Shown here in pieces: positions 1 through 5,705 of a stretch of DNA of 64,000 bases (within the stretch, counting starts at the first letter, position 1; each line of letters begins with the position of its first letter). Under the pieces are notes generated by a model, which saw nothing but the letters and a program-made list of their open reading frames with translations, ran no database searches and was not told where the DNA came from. The DNA is from Methylobacterium currus (GTDB taxonomy: Bacteria > Pseudomonadota > Alphaproteobacteria > Rhizobiales > Beijerinckiaceae). Location: contig NZ_CP028843.1 of NCBI RefSeq assembly GCF_003058325.1, positions 2,576,001 through 2,640,000 on the forward strand, in the 5' to 3' direction. The position numbers and the translations under genes are program-made.

Positions 1-430
1 CGGAGCCGAACAGCACGCCGAGGTCGCGGCCGCCCTCGGCGCGGTGGCGTACGCCGATGAGCCAGCTCGCATCGACCAGCACGAACAGCGTCATCGCCGT
101 GCGCCAGAGCGGCGTGCCGCGCATCCAGGGCTGGATCGTGGCGCCCATCAGGATCATGCGGGCGTTGATGAGCCCGGTGACCGTCATGGCGGCGAGGAGT
201 GCGCTGAGCGTCCAGGGCTGGCCCCAGACTTCGAGGGTCACCATCTGGGCCGAGCCGGCATAGACGAGGGCGCTGGCGCCCATGGCTTCCGCCAGGCTCA
301 CGCCGCGCTGCGCCGCCGCGGCGCCGAAGGCGGCGCCGAACACCGCGATGCTGGGCCAGAGCGGCAGGCTGAGCCGGATGCCCGTGAGGATGCCGGCCCG
401 GGTGAACGGCGCGGCGGACGCGTGGGACAT
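1..430 (-). CDS. azlC: AzlC-family branched-chain amino acid exporter permease, 3' end outside window
   Basis: The first about 143 codons of a membrane protein read leftward off the window edge from an ATG at 428-430. After a short polar start the translation shows the AzlC hallmarks: a hydrophobic run with FGAAFGAAAAQRG, then MGASALVYAGSAQM, and the NARMILMGATIQPWM segment that follows in this family. AzlC proteins are multi-spanning inner-membrane permeases that work with a small AzlD partner to export branched-chain amino acids and analogues. AzlD would be expected downstream, beyond position 1, and cannot be seen. The start has no strong ribosome binding site, so a nearby alternative start is possible. 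Confidence 0.8.
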   Translation of the reverse strand, partial: MSHASAAPFTRAGILTGIRLSLPLWPSIAVFGAAFGAAAAQRGVSLAEAMGASALVYAGSAQMVTLEVWGQPWTLSALLAAMTVTGLINARMILMGATIQPWMRGTPLWRTAMTLFVLVDASWLIGVRHRAEGGRDLGVLFGS

Positions 431-586
431 GTTTGCGGACAGCGTGTCGGTGGGGGGAGCCTCGTCTGTTGCGCCGCGGCCCGCCGGGCGTCAATCCGCG
501 GATCTGCCTGCCAGGGTTGCGGAATCTGCGTCCGCACGCGCCGGTGCCAAGGTTGACGAAACTTCACCACGACGCATGACCGAGGC

Positions 587-602
587 GTTTCCACGTGAAA
601 CA
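587..602. promoter_or_regulatory. parS-like ParB binding palindrome
   Basis: The 16-mer GTTTCCACGTGAAACA matches the widely conserved ParB site TGTTNCACGTGAAACA at its last 14 positions; only the outermost two bases differ. It lies in the 187-bp gap between azlC and the kinase gene. Other CACGTG cores that I found in the window lack the GAAAC arm. ParB sites cluster near the replication origin, and a candidate oriC lies about 17 kb away in this window. No parA or parB gene is visible here. Confidence 0.6.
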
Positions 603-617
603 GCCGCGCATCGCGCC

Positions 618-1703
618 TCAGTGCGGCAACGGCAGCCCGATGATGACCTCACGCTCGCTGCCGGTCTCGGTGATGGTGGTGACGGCGTGCAGGTCGTAGG
701 CGAGCATCCGCTCCAGCATCTCGCCGCGCAGGGTCCCGCCGCCGGAGCAGCCGGCCACCCCGTCATCGGGCGCGGAGTCGGGTCCGTGATCGTGCCGTCC
801 GGCCGGCGACGGAGCACGGGCCGCTTCGTCGGACAAGGCGCGAGAGGCCGGCGCGTCGCGCCGTGCGCGCTCGCGCCAGGTCAGGACGAGGTGGGTCGGC
901 GTCGTGGTCCAGGTCGCGTCGATCCGGTCGTGGCCGTCGAGCACCGCACCCAGCACCAGTTCGTGCAGCGCGAGCCCGAGCCTCTCGGCCACCTCGACCG
1001 GCAGCCGCACCGGCGGGCCGGCGAGCACGCTCGGCTCCGGCAGAGCATGGGCGGACAGCTCGTCCCGGATCAGCACCTCCAGGGCGACGCCGGACAACGG
1101 CTCGCGCGAGACCTCGGCCTGGATCCGGGCCATCGCGGCCAGGCGATCGTCGACATGCGCCACCACGTCGTCGGCCGTCACCGCCGTGTCGGCGACGCGG
1201 CGCACGATCCCGCGGATCACCGCGAGGTTGTTGCGGCCCTGGCGTTGCAGTTCGTGGATCAACCGCGTCTGCGCCTCGCGCATCAGGTGCAGGGCATGGA
1301 TGTCGGTCGAGGTGCCGAACCAGGTGGTCGGCCGGCCGCCGTCGTCGCGCCGGGGCGCGGCCCGGGTGAAGAACCAGAGATAAGGGTCCCTCTCCTTCCC
1401 CTCCGCCGCGCGGCGATACAGGCGGTGCTCGATCATCAGGTGGCCATAGCGGGATGCCGCCCGCCACGCGTCCCGCGTGCGCTCGCGATCCTCCGGATGC
1501 ACGGCATCGAGCCAGCCATAGCCGCGGCTGTGGTCGAGGCTCTGCCCGGTGAAGGCCGTCCATTGCGGGCTGGCCCAGATCCAGTCGCCAAGTGGGTTCG
1601 CCTGCCAGACGAGATGCGGCATGCTCTCGACCATCCGGCGAAAGTCGGGCTCCTCCCCGGTCTCTGTTCCTGCTGACGCGTCGGCCTCACGACTCATTGG
1701 CAT
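618..1703 (-). CDS. PAS-HWE histidine kinase-like protein with degenerate catalytic motifs
   Basis: A 361-residue soluble protein. Residues about 20-140 form a PAS sensor domain and about 145-361 the dimerisation and ATPase regions of the HWE kinase family. The HWE signature survives: LALHE at 244-248 and WRE at 276-278. Two key residues do not. The phosphoacceptor motif, normally ELxHRVKN, reads ELQRQGRN (151-158), so the His is Arg154. The N-box Asn that binds magnesium and ATP is Gly252 (HELVLGAV). A normal autophosphorylating kinase is therefore unlikely; a sensory adaptor or decoy is more plausible. The gene starts inside the 3' end of the Crp/Fnr gene (17-nt overlap), so the two are probably translated as a unit. 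Confidence 0.8.
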   Translation of the reverse strand: MPMSREADASAGTETGEEPDFRRMVESMPHLVWQANPLGDWIWASPQWTAFTGQSLDHSRGYGWLDAVHPEDRERTRDAWRAASRYGHLMIEHRLYRRAAEGKERDPYLWFFTRAAPRRDDGGRPTTWFGTSTDIHALHLMREAQTRLIHELQRQGRNNLAVIRGIVRRVADTAVTADDVVAHVDDRLAAMARIQAEVSREPLSGVALEVLIRDELSAHALPEPSVLAGPPVRLPVEVAERLGLALHELVLGAVLDGHDRIDATWTTTPTHLVLTWRERARRDAPASRALSDEAARAPSPAGRHDHGPDSAPDDGVAGCSGGGTLRGEMLERMLAYDLHAVTTITETGSEREVIIGLPLPH

Positions 1704-2478
1704 CGAGGTGCCGCCCTTCGCGGCCCAGATGAAGGTAGTTCGGGTTGAACTGCACGGCCCGCTGCAGCGCCTCGGGCCGGTGGATGGTGAGTTCGCGACC
1801 CCGCAGGGAGATCAGCCCGACGCTGCGCAGCTCCTGCAGCGTGCGGTTGACGTGGACCACCGACAGACCGATCGTGTCGGCGATCTCGGCCTGGGTCAGG
1901 GGCAGCTCGCACGTATTGCCCTGGGTGAGCCCGATGGCGCGCAACCGCACGTAGAGTTCGCAGAGCAGGTGACCGAGGCGCTCGAAGGCGGTGCGCTGGC
2001 CGATATTCACCGTCCATTCGCGCTGGATCGCCGCCGCCACCAGGGATTCCCAGCACAGGGCCTGCGACAGCCGGGCATGGCCGGCGGTCATCTGGCGCAT
2101 GGTCTCGGTGGGAATCTCGGCCAGGGTGACCGCGGTGACGGTGCCGATCGAGTGATCCATCTCGCCCAGGACCGACACGTTGTGGTCGCATAGGTCGCCC
2201 GGCAGCAGATAGGCGATGATCTGGCGGCGGCCATCCTCCAGCGTCTTGTAGCGGCACGCCCAACCATCGAGGATCAGGTTCACACCCTGCGGAAGATCAC
2301 CCTCGTGAACGATGTCGTCCCGCGACCGGATGCGGCGTGTACGCTGGCGCGACGCCTGATCGAGCGCGTGCTTGTCATCGGATGACAAGCTCGTGAAGTT
2401 CTCGAGCTTGCGAATGAGAAACTCAGCCAAAGCGCCCCACCCTACCGTACAGGGTCTAAATAACATATTTTTGTTCAA
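1687..2478 (-). CDS. Crp/Fnr-family transcriptional regulator
   Basis: A 263-residue protein. The N-terminal cyclic-nucleotide-binding-type beta-barrel spans about residues 25-150 (VHEGDLPQGVNLILDGWACR), followed by a dimerisation helix and a C-terminal Crp-type winged helix at about 175-245. The recognition region is LTQAEIADTIGLSVVHVNRT. No Fe-S cysteine cluster of the FNR kind is seen, so it is more likely to sense a small ligand or protein partner than oxygen. Its end overlaps the start of the degenerate PAS-HWE kinase gene, suggesting one operon and one signalling unit. Transcription probably begins in the AT-rich stretch just upstream. The first 20 residues are not conserved in type, so the start could lie slightly downstream. 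Confidence 0.85.
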   Translation of the reverse strand: MNKNMLFRPCTVGWGALAEFLIRKLENFTSLSSDDKHALDQASRQRTRRIRSRDDIVHEGDLPQGVNLILDGWACRYKTLEDGRRQIIAYLLPGDLCDHNVSVLGEMDHSIGTVTAVTLAEIPTETMRQMTAGHARLSQALCWESLVAAAIQREWTVNIGQRTAFERLGHLLCELYVRLRAIGLTQGNTCELPLTQAEIADTIGLSVVHVNRTLQELRSVGLISLRGRELTIHRPEALQRAVQFNPNYLHLGREGRHLDANES

Positions 2479-2778
2479 ATCTTTCTAACAAAAGTTAATA
2501 TCGAACGATAAACCATGCTATTTTTGACTAATTGATATCAGCATTCCCCAATCATCGTCACTCGCTACACCGAATGAAGGAGGTGGCGAAGCCGCATTCG
2601 GGCCCACGCGGAACGGTGCAGTTCGGATCGATATTGCGGTCCTGGGCCACGCGCGATGTGTTGCGGTCTCACAACATCGGGGACGGAAGTGGAAGCTCGG
2701 CCACAGAGCAGGGATTGTGATCCGCGTCCGGATGGGCAGTTTTGGCGGCGAGGGCGGCTCCTGAGGCGTGAGGCTGCG
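2479..2778. promoter_or_regulatory. AT-rich promoter region between Crp/Fnr and NepR-like genes
   Basis: This 300-bp divergent gap contains the most AT-rich stretch of the left end, about 2455-2545, rich in TTT and TAA runs. It lies immediately upstream of the Crp/Fnr gene on the minus strand, and a TTGACT hexamer at 2524-2529 points the other way. I could not pair it with a convincing -10 box. A GGAGG at about 2579-2584 has no credible gene behind it. I see no GGAAC-N16/17-CGTT general-stress promoter here. Confidence 0.35.
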
Positions 2779-3075
2779 ATGATGTCACGGGCGATGCACG
2801 ATCGTCCCGGCGGGCCGGCTCCCGCCATCTTAGCCCCGGTCCGACCGACCGGCGACGTGGACCGCATGGCCGCTGTCCTGGCTCCCGGCCTGCGCGCCGC
2901 GTTCGACGGCTGCCTGGCCGAGGCGCTGCCGGCGAACCTCGCCGATCTTCTGGGACGGCTCGACCATCCCGGAGGCGCGCACAAGCCGGGTTCATCCTTG
3001 CCGGGTTCATCCCCGCAGGACCGCGACGCGGCCGCGCGCTGCTCCCGCACCCCCGATTCCTTCAAGCGTTCGTAG
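2779..3075 (+). CDS. Small NepR-like protein (putative anti-sigma factor paralogue)
   Basis: A 98-residue protein beginning MMSRAMHD. A central segment, LAPGLRAAFDGCLAEALP followed by ANLADLLGRLD (about residues 36-64), has the spacing and character of the two helices of NepR. NepR proteins carry an LRxxYDxxVxxPVPxxxxxLLxxLD pattern and hold the EcfG sigma factor until the response regulator PhyR takes them away. Flanks are low-complexity and Pro/Gly-rich, also usual for NepR. There is no ecfG or phyR beside it, so this would be a detached paralogue. The next small gene begins 7 bp later and may be co-transcribed. A start at 2794 is also possible. The family call rests on motif resemblance only. 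Confidence 0.5.
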   Translation: MMSRAMHDRPGGPAPAILAPVRPTGDVDRMAAVLAPGLRAAFDGCLAEALPANLADLLGRLDHPGGAHKPGSSLPGSSPQDRDAAARCSRTPDSFKRS

Positions 3076-3082
3076 AGTTCCC

Positions 3083-3358
3083 ATGAGCGACATCGCCGCC
3101 GAAACCAACCGCATCGTCGCCTTCCCGCAGCCCGTGGCCGCGGCCCCCGTCGACGAGAACACCGCCTCGATGATCGAGGTGCTGCAGGAACAGCTGCGCC
3201 TCGCCCGCGAGGGCAAGCTGCGCTCCGTCGCGGTGGTGTCGGTCTCCTCCGATGGCGGGGCGATCGGCACGCAATGGTCCTGCACCCATGGCGACATCAC
3301 CAGCCTGATCGGCAAGCTGACCGTGCTGACCCACGACATGATGGCCGCCCGCAAGTGA
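3083..3358 (+). CDS. Conserved hypothetical small protein
   Basis: A 91-residue soluble protein with no signal peptide or membrane segment. Residues about 28-90 look folded: MIEVLQEQLRLAREGKLRSV, a beta-rich SVAVVSVSSDGGAIGTQWS, then an amphipathic SLIGKLTVLTHDMM helix. Small proteins of this pattern are familiar from methylobacterial genomes without a known role; I cannot assign one. It follows the NepR-like gene by 7 bp in the same direction, which suggests joint transcription and a possible link to signalling. Codon usage (GC-rich third positions) is typical of the neighbourhood, supporting that it is real. Confidence 0.65.
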   Translation: MSDIAAETNRIVAFPQPVAAAPVDENTASMIEVLQEQLRLAREGKLRSVAVVSVSSDGGAIGTQWSCTHGDITSLIGKLTVLTHDMMAARK

Positions 3359-3484
3359 CCCGTCACCTGTAAGTGATCATCGCCCGCAAGGGAGGGAGGC
3401 CGGGTCGGGGCAGCCCGCCGGACACGGTCTTCGGGACGGCCCAAGCCCGTTCCCGCCGCATGATGGTCGACGGCCGCGCCCGCG

Positions 3485-3745
3485 TCAGCCGCGGCTGAGC
3501 CTCCGGGCATTGGCCCGGACCTTGCGGCGGTAATCCCGCACCACCCGCTCGGCCGTGCCGCCGGTGGCGAGCGTCATCGCGGCTTCCGCCGCGGCCTCCA
3601 GCTTCTCCGTCACCATGCGCTGCGCCTCGGCCTGGGCCGCTGCGCCGCCGAGCGAGAGCTTGGCCAGCCGCAGGGCGACGACCGTCTGGGCCTCGAGCCC
3701 GAGGCGAACGGTGTCGAAGCCGAGGCGCAGCCAGGAATCGTACAT
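3485..3745 (-). CDS. Conserved small hypothetical protein, helical
   Basis: An 86-residue, mostly helical protein starting MYDSWLRLGFDTVRLG. It has an Ala/Glu-rich middle (GGAAAQAEAQRMVTEKLEAA) and a basic tail (VRDYRRKVRANARRLSRG). An upstream in-frame extension to 3832 is Arg/Pro-rich and unlike a protein start, so the internal ATG was chosen. Similar short proteins, sometimes labelled phasin-like or antifreeze-like because of their Ala content, occur in this group; those labels are not informative. It has no obvious partner gene. Confidence 0.6.
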   Translation of the reverse strand: MYDSWLRLGFDTVRLGLEAQTVVALRLAKLSLGGAAAQAEAQRMVTEKLEAAAEAAMTLATGGTAERVVRDYRRKVRANARRLSRG

Positions 3746-3847
3746 CGCGAGACGTCTCCGAGAGCGGATCGTTGAGAACGGGATCGGCCGCCCGGCGGAC
3801 GAACGCCGCAACGGCCGAGGTGTTTCAGGCAAAAGCTCAGGAAAGCG

Positions 3848-4561
3848 TCAGGGGATCGCACCCTGCGGCAGCATGAGGCCGCCGGGCGTCCGCGAGGGCG
3901 CGCTGTCCGGTGCCGCGGCTTTCTCGCGCTTCGGCCTCGCAGCCCGCCTGGGCGCCGCCTTCGGCGCGTCGGCGGCCGGACCGGTACCGTCCGCCGGGGC
4001 CCCGTCCGCCTTCGAGTCCGCTGTCGACTCGGCCTTGGATGCCTCGGATTTGGACGCCGCCTTCGGACCACCCTTGCGGGCGGTGGGGACCGGCTTCGGC
4101 GCCTTCGGCTCCGCCACCTTCGGGGCGTCGCCACAGGCTTGGAAGGTGAGCTCGGCCAGGACCTGGCCGCCGTCATCGGCGAGGATGCGCAGGGTCTGCG
4201 GCAGGGAATCCGGGCTGCCGGCCCACTGGATCGTCGCGCCGTTCTGCGCCTCCAGGGCGGCCGGCGAGGGCCCGCGGCGCAGGCCCGACAGGTCGGGTCC
4301 GTAGGCGGTCGCGAGCTTGTTGCGGATTACCACCTGCAGCACCTGCACGGTCTCGGGCGAGAGCGGCCGCAGCGGGTTGCTCCAGGTCATGGTGCCCTGC
4401 CGGGTGACGAACAGGCGAAACCCCTTCCCACCGGAAAACTCGGCCGCCTGCGGCGCCGGGCAGGCGGGCGCCGTCTCCCCGGGGGCCGCGCGGGCCGGAC
4501 CGGCCAAGGGAACAGCCGAGAGGGCGGCCAGAAGGACGGCCTGCACCGCGGCACGCTTCAC
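3848..4561 (-). CDS. Secreted hypothetical protein with Lys/Ala/Pro-rich tail
   Basis: A 237-residue protein with a clear Sec signal peptide (MKRAAVQAVLLAALSAVPLA, cleavage near ARAAPG at about 26). A globular part of about 120 residues follows, containing a pair of cysteines (APACPAP and FQACGD) that could form a disulfide in the periplasm. The last 90 residues are a low-complexity Lys/Ala/Pro/Glu stretch. I do not recognise the family. The start codon overlaps the stop of the upstream membrane-anchored gene by 4 bp (4558-4561), so the two are translationally coupled and probably act together in the envelope. Confidence 0.65.
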   Translation of the reverse strand: MKRAAVQAVLLAALSAVPLAGPARAAPGETAPACPAPQAAEFSGGKGFRLFVTRQGTMTWSNPLRPLSPETVQVLQVVIRNKLATAYGPDLSGLRRGPSPAALEAQNGATIQWAGSPDSLPQTLRILADDGGQVLAELTFQACGDAPKVAEPKAPKPVPTARKGGPKAASKSEASKAESTADSKADGAPADGTGPAADAPKAAPRRAARPKREKAAAPDSAPSRTPGGLMLPQGAIP

Positions 4562-5025
4562 CGGGATTCTCCGTCGCGCTTGGAGGAATCGAACTTGGAA
4601 GAGGCGCTCCTGAAAGGATCGCTCCTCGAAGGATCACTCTTGGAAAGATCGCTCTTGGAAAGATCGCTCTTAGAAAGATCGCTCTTGGAAGGGTCGACTG
4701 TGCGGTCGCCGGGCTCGCGCAGCAGGCCGGGCTCCGCCGGGTCGTGATCGATGGTCATGCCGCCCCGGGTGCGGAATCTCTCCGCGTCGGGCGCCTCCAG
4801 GCGCTCGGGGGCGACGGGCAGCGCCGCCGGATGGCGCGCCGCCTCGTCGAGCATGCCGGCGAGATCCTGGTCGAAATCGCGAAACAACTCGTCGCCCCGA
4901 TCCTCCAGTTCCTGCTCGTGCGGGAGCCGCAGGGGCGGATTGCGGGCGCGGCCCTGCGCGAAGACGAGCACCAGGCCGGCGAATACCAGGGCTGCCACGG
5001 CAGCCAGAATCACGATCATGTCCAT
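4558..5025 (-). CDS. Membrane-anchored hypothetical protein with pentapeptide repeat tail
   Basis: A 155-residue protein. A single N-terminal transmembrane helix (IVILAAVAALVFAGLVLVFA, about residues 4-23) is followed by a charged cytoplasmic or periplasmic segment and then a C-terminal run of SKSDL-type pentapeptides from about residue 111 onward. The repeats are encoded by degenerate 15-bp units at 4576-4695 and are likely to vary in number between strains. There is no known domain. It overlaps the downstream secreted-protein gene by 4 bp. Confidence 0.6.
   Translation of the reverse strand: MDMIVILAAVAALVFAGLVLVFAQGRARNPPLRLPHEQELEDRGDELFRDFDQDLAGMLDEAARHPAALPVAPERLEAPDAERFRTRGGMTIDHDPAEPGLLREPGDRTVDPSKSDLSKSDLSKSDLSKSDPSRSDPFRSASSKFDSSKRDGESR
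4576..4695. repeat. Degenerate 15-bp tandem repeat, in frame within a gene
   Basis: Eight consecutive 15-bp units, best conserved at 4636-4680 (consensus GCTCTTGGAAAGATC on the plus strand). Each encodes one SKSDL-like pentapeptide on the minus strand. The unit length is a multiple of three, so expansion or loss would keep the reading frame. Confidence 0.85.
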
Positions 5026-5126
5026 CGTGACGCCAGCCTTAGAGCATTTCCGGCGACCTGTCCGGCCACACAGCGCCGGCCGCGCATGCGATCACGGCGT
5101 TCGCCCGGGCTCGGTCTGCCCTGGTG

Positions 5127-5330
5127 TCAGGACGGCAGGTAGCCCGCCTTGCGCAGGCCCGCCTCGATGGCGACGAGCAGGGCGCCCTCCGCCGGCAGCG
5201 CCTCCGGGCCCTCCTCGGCCTCGGCGTCGTGGATCGTCCGCACCGGGGCGCGCTCCCCGATCAGCCCGACGGGCAGGGTGGTTTCGACGAGGGTGGTGGC
5301 CGCGTTCAGGGCGGCTCCGGTCGACATCAT
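5127..5330 (-). CDS. Small hypothetical protein
   Basis: A 67-residue protein starting MMSTGAALNAATTLVETTLP, acidic in the middle (DAEAEEGPEALPAEG) and ending in an amphipathic helix (LLVAIEAGLRKAGYLPS). It has no signal peptide and no recognised domain. Codon usage fits its neighbours. It is divergent from the carboxylase gene, with a 375-bp gap between the two starts that must hold both promoters. Short length makes it less certain than neighbouring genes. Confidence 0.5.
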   Translation of the reverse strand: MMSTGAALNAATTLVETTLPVGLIGERAPVRTIHDAEAEEGPEALPAEGALLVAIEAGLRKAGYLPS

Positions 5331-5705
5331 GGCGCGTTGCTCCGCGAGCCGGCATCTTCGGGCCGGTCAGTATGAAGCGCTAACGAAATCTTAACCATTG
5401 TGCGGCGGCGCCGGGCGCGATTCTGGCCCGGGCTGTGTCTTCGCGGCAGCAGACCGGCGCATCAGGGCTCGCCATCGGGGAGCGCCCACGCCGAGCCGGT
5501 GCCGCGACCATGATCTCCGCTTCTGCATCAGAAACCTGTGCCGTTGCGGAACCCTGGGCGGACGAAACGTTGGCGCGCCGGCGCGAGTCTGCATATTGCG
5601 TGGCGTTGTGCGCCGCGGAACGCTCCTTGCGTCACGGCTCCCCAGGCGCGAGCCCGCGCGCCGCTCGATCCGGACGGTGATCCGGCCACAGGACGAAGCG
5701 ACCCG

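Noticed and set aside
2532..2720. Small frame of 62 codons after the AT-rich region, with GGAGG nearby
   Set aside because: The GGAGG lies inside the frame rather than before its start, and the protein has no structure-like pattern.
5039..5090. TTAGAGCATTTCCGGCGA stretch resembling another Rhizobiales intergenic repeat
   Set aside because: Only the first arm is similar, the returning arm is missing or decayed; too weak to annotate.
5548..5571. GGAAC...CGTT pair upstream of ppc resembling a general stress (EcfG) promoter
   Set aside because: Spacing is 15 bp; the accepted spacing is 16-17 bp, so I do not call it.
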